64,000 nt of DNA from positions 1-64,000 of the forward strand of contig JADJTK010000017.1 in the NCBI GenBank assembly GCA_016711225.1, given 5' to 3'. This document shows, piece after piece, positions 16,674-24,676 of this stretch. Within the stretch, counting starts at the first letter, position 1, and every line of letters starts with the position of its first letter. Source of the stretch: Opitutaceae bacterium (GTDB taxonomy: Bacteria; Verrucomicrobiota; Verrucomicrobiia; Opitutales; Opitutaceae). The position numbers and the translations under genes were made by a program. The notes under the pieces are model-generated. The model was not told the DNA's origin, did not search any database, and saw only the letters and a program-made list of their open reading frames with translations.

Positions 16674-17456
16674 ATGCGCGTGCCGTTGCACATTGTCGAA
16701 GCCCGCCGGGAACGACTGCGCGAGCTGATTCGCGCCGACGGTTTCCTCCCTGTCTCCGAGCTGAGCAAGCGGCTCGGCGTCTCCGTCGTCACCGTGCGCC
16801 GCGACCTGGTCACCGTCGCGGCCCGGGGCGACATCACCCGCACCCGCGGCGGTGCGCTGGCCGACTACAACACGACTTTCGCCTCGCTCGGCCAGCGTGC
16901 CCAATGGGCCCGCACCGCCAAGGAGCGCATCGCCCGCGCCGCCCTCGCGCAGATCCCGGCCAGCGGCGTGGTTTTTCTTGATGCCGGCACCACGGTGCAG
17001 TCGCTCGCCCGCCAGATGCTCCGCCGCCAGTCCTTCTCGGGTCTCACCGTCGTCACCAACAGCCTACCGGTGGCCAGCATCCTCGGCGGGGCGCACGGAA
17101 TCGAGCTGCACATGCTCGGCGGCATCTTCCTGCACCGCCAGGCCATCCTGCTCGGGCCGCAGACCGTGGAGGCGCTCGCCCGCTGGAAATTCGATGCCGC
17201 GTTTCTTGGTGGCGAGGGCATGGATGCCGAGGGCGTCTCCAACTCCCACGCCAACCTCGCCGCCTTCCAGCGCGCCGTCCTGCTGCGCGCCCACCGGACC
17301 TTTTTCTGTATGGACGAAAGTAAGCTCGGCCGCGCCACGCCCCACCGGGTGACCGGCTGGGCCAAGAACGTTTCACTCATCACCGATGCCGCGCCTGCCG
17401 CCCTCGCCACCGCCGGGGTGTCGCTCCCGGCTAAGCAGCTGATCGCCCCGCCCTAG
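16674..17456 (+). CDS. DeoR-family transcriptional regulator
   Basis: 260 residues. N-terminal DeoR winged helix-turn-helix (LPVSELSKRLGVSVVTVRRD then RTRGGALAD), followed by the sugar-phosphate-binding DeoR C-terminal domain (FLDAGTTVQSLARQM, VVTNSLPVAS, MDESKLGR). Such regulators usually repress sugar operons and respond to a phosphorylated sugar. Placed between the tandem aldolase and the shell operon, it probably controls this microcompartment locus, perhaps through the AT-rich inverted repeats at 17681-17724. Confidence 0.88.
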   Translation: MRVPLHIVEARRERLRELIRADGFLPVSELSKRLGVSVVTVRRDLVTVAARGDITRTRGGALADYNTTFASLGQRAQWARTAKERIARAALAQIPASGVVFLDAGTTVQSLARQMLRRQSFSGLTVVTNSLPVASILGGAHGIELHMLGGIFLHRQAILLGPQTVEALARWKFDAAFLGGEGMDAEGVSNSHANLAAFQRAVLLRAHRTFFCMDESKLGRATPHRVTGWAKNVSLITDAAPAALATAGVSLPAKQLIAPP

Positions 17457-17680
17457 CCCGCGTCGCCGGCATCGCCCGACGGGCCCAACCGCCCGCCGCG
17501 CGGCGGGCGCCCCTCACCGGGCCGCTTCCGGCAGACGCCCCGGACCGAAGACAACCCGCCGGGCACACCGCACGCCGCCGTGGCCTTCGCGCCGTCGCGG
17601 TCCGCCTTTGGCGCCGGTTCGTCCCTAGCGCCGGCCCCGTGGCGCTCCCCCGGCCCGCTGACTGTCCGCATCGCCGGGGG

Positions 17681-17724
17681 AAACGACCCGATCATTTTAA
17701 GATCGTTTCCGATCATTTAATCGG
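17681..17724. promoter_or_regulatory. AT-rich operator/promoter candidate of the microcompartment operon
   Basis: In otherwise GC-rich DNA, CCGATCATTTTAA (17688) and CCGATCATTTAA (17709) form a direct repeat 21 bases apart. The second copy is also part of an inverted repeat CCGAT-N6-ATCGG (17709-17724). An AAACGA...TCGTTT inverted pair overlaps the first. It lies 54 bases before the chosen pduL start and is the best candidate binding site for the DeoR protein. Confidence 0.5.
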
Positions 17725-17777
17725 CATTGTCCACTCTCGTCCGCCAAACCGACCGCGTCCCGAATCCAATCGCCCCG

Positions 17778-18455
17778 ATGTCGTCCCCATCCGTCATGCC
17801 CCATCGCGAGGAGATCGCGCATGCCGTGCGCCGCCTTCTCTACCAACGCCTCCAGCGGCCCATGCCGCGCACGGTACAAGCGCCGCATCCCTTGGTGGTC
17901 AACGCCAGCGCGCGCCACTGCCACCTCACCCAGCAGGCGGTGGAAACCCTCTTCGGCGCCGGCCACCAGTTGCGGGTCAAAAAGTGGCTGTACCAGGAGG
18001 GCCAGTATGCCGCCGAGGAGAGCGTCACCCTCATCGGCCCGCGTAGCCGCGTGATCTCCAACCTGCGCATCCTCGGCCCCTGCCGCGATTTCAACCAGGT
18101 CGAGCTCGCCTTCACCGATTCCATCTCGCTCGGCTTCGACATTCCGGTACGCGCCTCGGGCGTCATCAAGGATACCCCCGGCTGCATGCTCATGGGCCCC
18201 GCCGGTTTCCTCGAGCTACCCGAGGGCGTGATCCGCGCCGCCCCGCACGTGCACATGCATCCCGAGGACGCCGCCTTCTACGGGGTGAAGCCGGGCGCCT
18301 ACCTGCGCCTGCGCATCAGCGGCACCTGCGCCATGACCTTCGACCGCGTCCTCGCCCGTGTCTCGCCCGACTTCAAACTCGAGGTGCACATCGATACCGA
18401 CGAGGCCAACGCCTGCGGCCTCGAGCCCGGCCTTTCGTGCGAACTGCTGGCCTGA
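17778..18455 (+). CDS. pduL: PduL-type phosphotransacylase
   Basis: 225 residues. Two zinc-binding histidine motifs of PduL are present: NASARHCHLT near residue 44 and PHVHMHPEDAAFYG near 155. PduL swaps CoA for phosphate on an acyl-CoA; here the substrate is probably lactyl-CoA, giving lactyl-phosphate and regenerating CoA inside the compartment. The N-terminal ~25 residues (PHREEIAHAVRRLLYQRLQR) form an amphipathic helix like an encapsulation peptide. Start chosen at the ATG 17778; a TTG 51 bases upstream would add a tail. First gene after the putative operator. Confidence 0.92.
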   Translation: MSSPSVMPHREEIAHAVRRLLYQRLQRPMPRTVQAPHPLVVNASARHCHLTQQAVETLFGAGHQLRVKKWLYQEGQYAAEESVTLIGPRSRVISNLRILGPCRDFNQVELAFTDSISLGFDIPVRASGVIKDTPGCMLMGPAGFLELPEGVIRAAPHVHMHPEDAAFYGVKPGAYLRLRISGTCAMTFDRVLARVSPDFKLEVHIDTDEANACGLEPGLSCELLA

Positions 18456-18518
18456 CCCGGCCGCCCTCACCCCGCCCCCTCTCAACCGTACAACCACCAA
18501 TCCTGACCCCTGTCCTCA

Positions 18519-18788
18519 ATGAATGAATCCATCGGCATGATCGAAACCAAAGGCTACGTCGGCGCCGTCGAAGCCAGCGACGCCATGGTCAAAGCGGCCG
18601 GCGTTACCCTCGCCCGCCAGATTCAAATCGGCGGCGGCCTTGTCACCGTCATCGTCAAGGGCGACGTCGGCAGCGTCAAAGCCGCCGTCGAAGCCGGCGC
18701 AGATGCCGCCAAGCGCGTGGGCGAACTTGTCTGCGCCCATGTCATCGCCCGTCCCCACGCGGACCTGATCAAGCAGTTCGCGCTCTGA
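18519..18788 (+). CDS. Microcompartment shell hexamer protein (BMC-H)
   Basis: 89 residues, one BMC domain: GMIETKGYVGAVEASDAMVK at the start, a KGDVGSVKAAVEAG helix and VIARPHADL at the end. Hexamers tile the flat facets of the shell; the pore-forming loop here reads IGGGL where GSG is more common. Immediately downstream of pduL, 30 bases before a second hexamer gene. The start lacks a Shine-Dalgarno sequence. Confidence 0.95.
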   Translation: MNESIGMIETKGYVGAVEASDAMVKAAGVTLARQIQIGGGLVTVIVKGDVGSVKAAVEAGADAAKRVGELVCAHVIARPHADLIKQFAL

Positions 18789-18818
18789 TCCCCCTCAAGC
18801 CTCCAACTCAATACTACC

Positions 18819-19100
18819 ATGGCTCAAGAAGCTCTCGGAATGATCGAAACCAAAGGTCTGTGCGCCCTCCTCGAGGCCTCGGACGCCGCCCTCAAGGCGG
18901 CCAACGTCACCATGACCGGCTACGAAACCATCGGCTCGGGCAATGTCGCCGCCTTCTTCCGGGGCGATGTCGCCTCGCTCAAGGCCGCCGTCGATGCCGG
19001 GGCGGATGCCGCCAAGCGCGTCGGTGAACTCGTCGCCGTCCAGGTGATCCCGCGTCCGCACGAGGATCTCGCCCTGCTCGGCAAGTGGGCCTCTTCCTGA
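18819..19100 (+). CDS. Microcompartment shell hexamer protein (BMC-H)
   Basis: 93 residues, one BMC domain: GMIETKGLCALLEASDAALK, pore loop IGSGNV, RGDVASLKAAVDAG, VIPRPHEDL. The pore loop is the canonical GSG type, and FFRGDV replaces the more usual VVxGDV. Close to the preceding BMC-H in sequence and position, so the two are probably ancient duplicates with different pores. Second shell gene of the operon. Confidence 0.95.
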   Translation: MAQEALGMIETKGLCALLEASDAALKAANVTMTGYETIGSGNVAAFFRGDVASLKAAVDAGADAAKRVGELVAVQVIPRPHEDLALLGKWASS

Positions 19101-19233
19101 TCCGCCGCACCCCCGGGTCGCCCCGCGCCGTCGCCCCCTCCCGGTGACGACGCTTCGTCCGCCTGGGAACGCCGAGCTCCAGCTCGGCCCCAATCGCAAA
19201 TCGGCAATCACAAATCCGCACTCCGCATTTCCG

Positions 19234-20421
19234 ATGCGTATCCTCGTCGCCAACCTCGGCTCCACGTCCTTCAAGTACCGCCTGTTCGCCTTCGAAGGTG
19301 AGCAAGCGCGCTTGGTCGCGCGCGGTGGCAGCGAACGGGTGACCGATTACGGGGCCGCCATCGACCAGGCGCTCGGCGAACTCGCCAGCGCCGGTCATGT
19401 TCGCGGCGCCAGCGATCTGGACGGCGTGGGCTTCAAGACGGTGCTCGGCGGCGAGCTGTCCGGTTGCGTGCTGGCCGACGAGCAGGTCGAGCAGGCGCTG
19501 CGCGCCACCGCCGACCTCGCCCCGGCGCACAACCCGCCCTACGCCGAAGGGCTCCGCCTTTTCCGCGAGCGCCATCCCGGCATCCCTCGCGTGGCACTGT
19601 TCGAAACGGCCTTCTACCAGTGGGTACCCGACCACGCGCGGCGCTACGCCGTACCCGAGGCGTGGTACCAGGCTGGCATCCGCCGCTACGGCTTCCACGG
19701 CGCGAGCCACAAGTTTGTCGCCGAGCGCTCGGCCGAACTGCTCGGCCGCGAGGACGTCGCCGCCGTGGCGCGACGCCTCTATCTCGACGGTCCCCGCCCC
19801 GTGGCGGGTGCGGCGTTGCGGGTGATTTCCTGCCACCTCGGCGGCTCCAGTTCAGTGACAGCCATCCGCGACGGCGTCGCGATCGGCACCAGCATGGGCC
19901 TCAGCCCGCAGTCCGGCCTGCCCCAGAGCAATCGCGTGGGCGACCTCGACTCGGCTGCGCTGCCCTGCGCGATGCGCCGCCTCGGGCTCACTTTGGAGCA
20001 GGCCGAGAAGCAGCTGGTCAAGGAAAGCGGCCTCCTCGGCCTCTCCGGCACCAGCAACGATCTGCGCGACATCAAGACCGCCGCCGACCGCGGCGACGCC
20101 CGTGCCCGGGTCGCTATCGACACTCTCGTCCACAGCATCCGTCACTGGATCGGAGCCTTCTGGCTCGAGCTCGGCGGCTGCGATGCGCTCGTCTTCACCG
20201 CCGGTATTGGTGAAAACAATCCCTGGCTGCGCGAAGCCGTCTGCGCCGGGCTGGCCGGCATGGGCCTGCGGCTCGACGTGGCCGCCAACGCCTCCGCCGC
20301 ACCCGAGACGAATCTCGCCGAGGCAACCTCCAGTACCCGCGTACTAGTGATCCCGGCCAACGAGGAGCTCGTGGTCGCCCGCGAGGCGGCCCGGCTACTC
20401 TCCTCCCGCGCCATAACCTGA
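19234..20421 (+). CDS. ackA: Acetate/propionate kinase family protein
   Basis: 395 residues with all ASKHA acyl-kinase landmarks: NLGSTSFKYRLF at the N-terminus, AHNPPYAEGL, YGFHGASHKFV, HLGGSSSVTAIRDG, TSMGLSPQSGLP, FTAGIGENNPWLR. These are clearly diverged from housekeeping AckA (usual NxGSSSxK and TPLEG forms differ). In this operon it would transfer phosphate from lactyl-phosphate made by PduL to ADP, giving lactate and ATP. The start was placed at MRILVANLG; a longer frame upstream looks non-coding. Confidence 0.88.
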   Translation: MRILVANLGSTSFKYRLFAFEGEQARLVARGGSERVTDYGAAIDQALGELASAGHVRGASDLDGVGFKTVLGGELSGCVLADEQVEQALRATADLAPAHNPPYAEGLRLFRERHPGIPRVALFETAFYQWVPDHARRYAVPEAWYQAGIRRYGFHGASHKFVAERSAELLGREDVAAVARRLYLDGPRPVAGAALRVISCHLGGSSSVTAIRDGVAIGTSMGLSPQSGLPQSNRVGDLDSAALPCAMRRLGLTLEQAEKQLVKESGLLGLSGTSNDLRDIKTAADRGDARARVAIDTLVHSIRHWIGAFWLELGGCDALVFTAGIGENNPWLREAVCAGLAGMGLRLDVAANASAAPETNLAEATSSTRVLVIPANEELVVAREAARLLSSRAIT

Positions 20422-20467
20422 TCCCTTTCTCCAAACCATCCCAACCCTCCGCAACCACTCAAATCTT

Positions 20468-20767
20468 ATGGCACAATCCGCACTCGGTCTTCTTGAAACC
20501 CGCGGTCTCACAGCGCTCGTCGCCGGCACCGACGCAATGCTCAAGTCCGCCAACGTCACCCTCGTGGGCCCGATGAAACAGGTGGGCAACGCGATGGTCA
20601 CCGCGATCGTCACCGGCGATGTCGCTGCCGTCAAAGCAGCCACCGAGGCCGGCGCAGCCGCCGCGCGCCAATACGGCGAAGTGGTCGCCGTCCAGGTGAT
20701 CGCCCGCCCCCACGACGACGTGGCCGCCATTCTGCCCCAGGTCGCCCCCGTCGTCGCCAAGAAGTAG
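20468..20767 (+). CDS. Microcompartment shell hexamer protein (BMC-H)
   Basis: 99 residues. BMC domain with LGLLETRGLTALVAGTDAML, TGDVAAVKAATEAG and VIARPHDDV; a short Ala/Val/Pro tail ends in KK. The segment at the pore loop reads VGNAM rather than the GSG/GGG of the other two hexamers, so it may form a pore of different selectivity. Separated from the first two hexamer genes by the kinase gene. Confidence 0.95.
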   Translation: MAQSALGLLETRGLTALVAGTDAMLKSANVTLVGPMKQVGNAMVTAIVTGDVAAVKAATEAGAAAARQYGEVVAVQVIARPHDDVAAILPQVAPVVAKK

Positions 20768-20792
20768 TTCCTAGGGGAGCGCCACCGCCACT

Positions 20793-20860
20793 GGTGGGGC
20801 GGGCTTCATGCCCGCCATCCCGCTCCTTTTCTGTCCGGTGGGGCGGGCTTTACGCCCGCC
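20793..20860. repeat. Two tandem GGTGGGGCGGGCTT-ATGCCCGCC hairpins
   Basis: Copies at 20793-20816 and 20837-20860, 44 bases apart, each with a GGGCGGGC/GCCCGCC stem. Located between shell genes; could attenuate transcription or stabilise mRNA, or simply be a mobile palindrome. Confidence 0.6.
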
Positions 20861-20930
20861 TCACTCGCCACCTCGCGGCACTCCCAGCCGCCAGACCTCA
20901 TCCGCCAACCAATTTCCAACCGCTCCCGCC

Positions 20931-21230
20931 ATGTTCCTTGCGCGCGTCATCGGCTCGGTGGTCTCGACCAAAAAGGACGAAACCATGCGCGGCCAAAAAC
21001 TCCTCCTGCTCCGCCCGATGTTGGTCGATGAGGCCAATCCTGCGCAGTTTCGCGCCGGCCCCAGCACGATTGTCGCCTGCGATGCGCTCGGCGCCGGTAT
21101 CGGCGATCTTGTGCTCTTCTGCCAGGGCAGCTCGGCCCGCCAGGCCGCCGGCATGAAAACCCTTCCCATCGACGCGGCCGTCATCGGCCTCGTCGATACT
21201 GTCGAGGTCCTCGGCAAACGCCTCGCCTGA
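20931..21230 (+). CDS. Microcompartment vertex protein (BMC-P, EutN/CcmL)
   Basis: 99 residues from the ATG giving MFLARVIGSVVSTKKDETM. The EutN/CcmL pattern is clear: RGQKLLLLRPM, VACDALGAGIGDLVLFCQGSSAR, PIDAAVIGLVDTVEV. Pentamers of this domain cap the 12 vertices of the shell. First of three different vertex genes in the operon; 17 bases before the aldehyde dehydrogenase gene. Upstream in-frame starts run through the repeat region and are not used. Confidence 0.95.
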   Translation: MFLARVIGSVVSTKKDETMRGQKLLLLRPMLVDEANPAQFRAGPSTIVACDALGAGIGDLVLFCQGSSARQAAGMKTLPIDAAVIGLVDTVEVLGKRLA

Positions 21231-21247
21231 CCCTCTGCCCCACTCTC

Positions 21248-22702
21248 ATGTCCACCTCTCCCGTCATCGATGAGGCGCTGGTCCGCAGCGTCGTCGAAGA
21301 AGTCGTCAAGGCCATCGGCCGCGGCCGCAGCGTTGCCTCCGGCAGCGCGCCCGCCGTCGGCTCCTCCAGCCGCCGCCCCGGCGTCTTTGCGGACGCTGCC
21401 ACGGCCTGCGCCGCCGCGCAGGTCGCCCAGTTGCAGCTCGCCGCCAAGGGCGTGGCCGCCCGTGCCCAGGTCGTGGAGATCGTGAAGACGCTCGCCACGC
21501 AGAACGCCGAGGCATGGGGCAAGTTCGAGTTCGCCGAGACCAAGATCGGTCGGCTCGACCACAAGATCGCCAAGCTGCAGATCGTAAAGCTCGTGCCCGG
21601 TGTCGAATGGCTGCGCCCCGACGCACGCAGCGGCGACCACGGTATCATGATGGAGGAGTTCACGCCGTTCGGCGTCGTGGCGGCCATCCTGCCGCTGACG
21701 CACTCGATCCCGACCCTCTCGGGCAACATCATCAACATCGTCGCTGCCGGCAATGCGGTCGTCTTCAACCCGCATCCGGGTGGCGCCCGGTCGGCCGCGC
21801 TCGCCGTGGCCACCTACAACGAGGCGATCAAGGCCGCCATCGGCATCGAAAATCTCGTCTGCACCATCGAGCAGCCGTCGCTGGAGTCCTTTGACGCTCT
21901 CTGCAAGGCCCCGGAGGTCCGCCTCATCTGCGTGACCGGCGGCCCGGCCGTCGTGGCCGCCGCGATGAAGTCGGGCAAGCGCGCCATCTGCGCGGGCCCG
22001 GGCAACCCACCCGTTTTCGTCGACGGCACCGGCAGCCTCGACAAGGCCGCCCGCGACATCATCTCGGGCGCCGCCTTCGACAACAATCTGCTCTGTGTCG
22101 GCGAAAAGGAGATCTTCGTCCTCGATTCCTGCGCCGACCAATTGCTGGCCGCCCTCGCCCGCAACGGCGGCCACCAGCTCAACAGCTCCCAGCTAGCCCG
22201 GCTCACTGCCGCTGCCTTCAACACCAGCGCCGGCGCCGGCGGCTGCTCGCATCCGGTTCTCAACCGCAGCTTCGTCGGCGTCGATCCGGCCTTCCTCGCC
22301 CGCCATGCCGGCACCGAGGTCCACTCCAGCACCCAATTGCTCTTCGCCGAGACCGACGCCAACCACGCCTTCGTCATCGAGGAGCAGATGATGCCGATGA
22401 TTCCGGTGGTGCGGGTGAAGACCGTCGAGGAGGGCATCGCCGCCTCCCTCGCCGCCGAACACGGCTACAAGCACTCCGCGATCATCCATACCGTCAACGT
22501 CGACCGCATGACGCAAATGGCCCGCGCCCTGGATACCACGCTCTTCGTCAAGAACGGCCCCAGCACCGCCGGCCTGGGTCTCGGAGGCGAGGGCTACCTC
22601 AGCTACTCCATCGCCACCACCACCGGCGAGGGCATCACCAACCCGCGCACCTTCACCCGCACCCGCCGCTGCGTATTGGTCGACGGTCTGCGCATCTACT
22701 GA
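21248..22702 (+). CDS. CoA-acylating aldehyde dehydrogenase (PduP/EutE-like)
   Basis: 484 residues. N-terminal helix (VIDEALVRSVVEEVVKAIGRG) is a typical encapsulation peptide. The catalytic domain has the cysteine nucleophile in FDNNLLCVGEKEI (near residue 289) and the glycine-rich VTGGPAVVAAAMKSGKRAI segment. Converts an aldehyde plus CoA and NAD+ to acyl-CoA; here L-lactaldehyde to lactyl-CoA is inferred from the two aldolases. Lies among shell genes and precedes the second pentamer gene. Confidence 0.92.
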   Translation: MSTSPVIDEALVRSVVEEVVKAIGRGRSVASGSAPAVGSSSRRPGVFADAATACAAAQVAQLQLAAKGVAARAQVVEIVKTLATQNAEAWGKFEFAETKIGRLDHKIAKLQIVKLVPGVEWLRPDARSGDHGIMMEEFTPFGVVAAILPLTHSIPTLSGNIINIVAAGNAVVFNPHPGGARSAALAVATYNEAIKAAIGIENLVCTIEQPSLESFDALCKAPEVRLICVTGGPAVVAAAMKSGKRAICAGPGNPPVFVDGTGSLDKAARDIISGAAFDNNLLCVGEKEIFVLDSCADQLLAALARNGGHQLNSSQLARLTAAAFNTSAGAGGCSHPVLNRSFVGVDPAFLARHAGTEVHSSTQLLFAETDANHAFVIEEQMMPMIPVVRVKTVEEGIAASLAAEHGYKHSAIIHTVNVDRMTQMARALDTTLFVKNGPSTAGLGLGGEGYLSYSIATTTGEGITNPRTFTRTRRCVLVDGLRIY

Positions 22703-22731
22703 GCGCCTTCGGCTTCCCCTCCTTCCCTCCC

Positions 22732-22989
22732 ATGATTCTCGCCCGCATTGACGGCACCATCGTCGCCTCGGCCTGCCATCCCAGTATGGTCGGCCGCCGT
22801 ACCGTGATCTGCCAGCCGCTCGATGCCGAGGGACGCGAGGAGGGCACGCCCGTCCTTGCGGTTGATACGCTCAACGCCGGGCTCCATCAGCGCGTCCTCC
22901 TTTCGACCGACGGCTCGGCCACTCGCGAGCTGGTGGGCGATCCGAAGACGCCGCTGCGCAATCTCATCATCGGAATCGTCGATACCTGA
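22732..22989 (+). CDS. Microcompartment vertex protein (BMC-P, EutN/CcmL)
   Basis: 85 residues: MILARIDGTIVASACHPSM, TVICQPLD, VLLSTDGSATRELVGDPKTP, LIIGIVD. It follows the EutN/CcmL fold, but the loop that usually reads GAGxGDxVL is replaced by GLHQRVLLSTDG. Second of three pentamer genes. 29 bases after the aldehyde dehydrogenase. Confidence 0.9.
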   Translation: MILARIDGTIVASACHPSMVGRRTVICQPLDAEGREEGTPVLAVDTLNAGLHQRVLLSTDGSATRELVGDPKTPLRNLIIGIVDT

Positions 22990-23092
22990 CCTTCAGCCCG
23001 CCGCGCATCGTTCTCTTCGTTTCCTTCTGTCCGTTTCCGTCTTCCTCCCTCCGCTCTGCCCGCTACTCGCTCCTCGCTACTCTTCTCCACCC

Positions 23093-23389
23093 ATGCGCCT
23101 CGGCACTGTCATCGGTCGCGTCACGCTCTCGCTCAAGGAGCCCGTCTACAGCGGAAGCCGCCTGTTGATCGTGCAGCCGTTCTCGCGTGCTCAGTTTTCG
23201 GGTGCGCCGGCGGTGCCGCTCGCGAAGGGATCCAGCCTGGTGGTCTACGATGAGCTCGGCGCCGGCGAGGGCTGCATTGTCGGATTCACCGAAGGCGCCG
23301 AGGCCACGCAGCCCTTCGACGGCCCCGCGCCGGTCGACGCCTACGTCGCCTGCATCGTCGAAACGGTCAACTACGAGCCGCCGCGCTGA
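23093..23389 (+). CDS. Microcompartment vertex protein (BMC-P, EutN/CcmL)
   Basis: 98 residues: MRLGTVIGRVTLSLKEPVYS, LLIVQPFSR, VVYDELGAGEGCIVGFTEGAE, VDAYVACIVETVNY. Canonical EutN/CcmL pattern. Third vertex protein; having three suggests hetero-pentamers or specialised corners. Start chosen at the ATG after a C/T-rich leader (CTTCTCCACCC); no Shine-Dalgarno sequence. Confidence 0.93.
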   Translation: MRLGTVIGRVTLSLKEPVYSGSRLLIVQPFSRAQFSGAPAVPLAKGSSLVVYDELGAGEGCIVGFTEGAEATQPFDGPAPVDAYVACIVETVNYEPPR

Positions 23390-23481
23390 TCCTCTCCCCG
23401 GAGCGCGGCGCCATGTCGCCGCCACGCCGGCCACCCGGCACCGACCCTTTCTCAAAAACGTCCTCACAACTCCGCCCTTTC

Positions 23482-24585
23482 ATGCCACAAGTTCTCACCG
23501 CCCGCGAAGTCCAAGCGCTCCTCAGCTCCGGCCAGCCCATCCCGGAGGGAGTGCTGCTTACGCCCTCGGCCCGCGATCTCATCGAAGACCGCAAGCGTAA
23601 CCAGAGCGTCAAGAGCACAGCCGTTGCGGTCGCTGCGCCGGTCACCGTCGTGGCCTCCGCTCCCGCACCGGCCGCCGCCGCCGGCGCCCCGAGCATCCCG
23701 GACTACGAATTTAGGTGGTCCCCCGGTACCGACGCGAAGACTCCCGCCGAGATCCAGCGCTTCTTCAACTCCCCGGAAATCGAGCTGCTCAAGCGCCGCA
23801 TCTGCGACATGGGCCGCCGCCTCTGGCTCAAGGACTACACCGACGGCAACGGCGGCAACATCACCATCCGCGTTGGCGATAACCTCGCCCTCTGCACGCC
23901 CACCCTCATCTGCAAGGGCTTCATGACCCCCGAGGACATGTGCCTGGTCGATCTCGACGGTAACCAACTCGCCGGCACACGGGTGCGCACCAGCGAGGCC
24001 AAGACGCACTTCGGCATCATGAAGCGCCAGCCCGCCGCCAAGGCCTGCGTGCACGCCCACCCGCCGCACGCCACCGCCTTCGCCATCTCCAACGCCACCA
24101 TCCCCTCCTCCCTCATTCCCGAGGCCGAGGTGTTCCTGGGCCGTATCGGCGTCGCCAAGTATGAGACTCCCGGCACCGCCGCCAACGCCGAGGAGGTCGG
24201 TCGCGTGGGCGTCGACCACCAGGCCATCCTCATGCAGAACCACGGCGTGATCGTCTGGGGCAAGGACGTCGAGGACGCGTACTGGAAGATGGAGAACATC
24301 GACTCGTACTGCCGCACCGTCGGGTTCGCCGCCAGCCTCGGCAGCGGCCTGCATCGCTTTGGCCCGGATAAGCTCAAGGATCTGATCAATCTCCGCCAGA
24401 AGCTCGGCATGCCCGATTCGCGCGCCAACCTCAAGGAGTGCGAGCTCGTCGACAACAGCGACTTCCGACCCGGCGCCATCTGCCAGCAGGCTCCCGCCGC
24501 CGCGCCCGAGACCGCGCCCGACGCCACCGTTGAGGCCCTCGTCGGCAAGATCACCGAGGAAATCCTTCGCCAGCTGAAGAGCTGA
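23482..24585 (+). CDS. Encapsulated class II aldolase (fuculose/rhamnulose-1-phosphate type)
   Basis: 367 residues. The catalytic core has the class II aldolase zinc site: RTSEAKTHFGIM, CVHAHPPHATAF and MQNHGVIVWG. Both ends carry extensions: N-terminal TAREVQALLSSGQPIPEG followed by LTPSARDLIEDR, a motif also seen at the start of EutT-like microcompartment proteins, and a C-terminal amphipathic helix (VEALVGKITEEILRQLKS). Both could target it to the shell. It would split L-fuculose- or L-rhamnulose-1-phosphate into DHAP and L-lactaldehyde inside the compartment. Start chosen at MPQVLT. Confidence 0.9.
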   Translation: MPQVLTAREVQALLSSGQPIPEGVLLTPSARDLIEDRKRNQSVKSTAVAVAAPVTVVASAPAPAAAAGAPSIPDYEFRWSPGTDAKTPAEIQRFFNSPEIELLKRRICDMGRRLWLKDYTDGNGGNITIRVGDNLALCTPTLICKGFMTPEDMCLVDLDGNQLAGTRVRTSEAKTHFGIMKRQPAAKACVHAHPPHATAFAISNATIPSSLIPEAEVFLGRIGVAKYETPGTAANAEEVGRVGVDHQAILMQNHGVIVWGKDVEDAYWKMENIDSYCRTVGFAASLGSGLHRFGPDKLKDLINLRQKLGMPDSRANLKECELVDNSDFRPGAICQQAPAAAPETAPDATVEALVGKITEEILRQLKS

Positions 24586-24589
24586 ATTT

Positions 24590-24644
24590 GGTAGGGACGC
24601 CGCTCCGCCGGCGTCCGCAGACGGCGCGGAGCGCCTTCCCTACC
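24590..24644. repeat. Paired GTAGGGACGCCGCTCC palindromic repeat
   Basis: GGTAGGGACGCCGCTCCGCC and, inverted, GGCGCGGAGCGCCTTCCCTACC flank a short centre, giving a long hairpin between the aldolase and dehydrogenase genes. Same family as the single copies at 12356 and 15149. Confidence 0.65.
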
Positions 24645-24676
24645 CACCACCTCCGCTACTCGCTACTTACTCCCCC

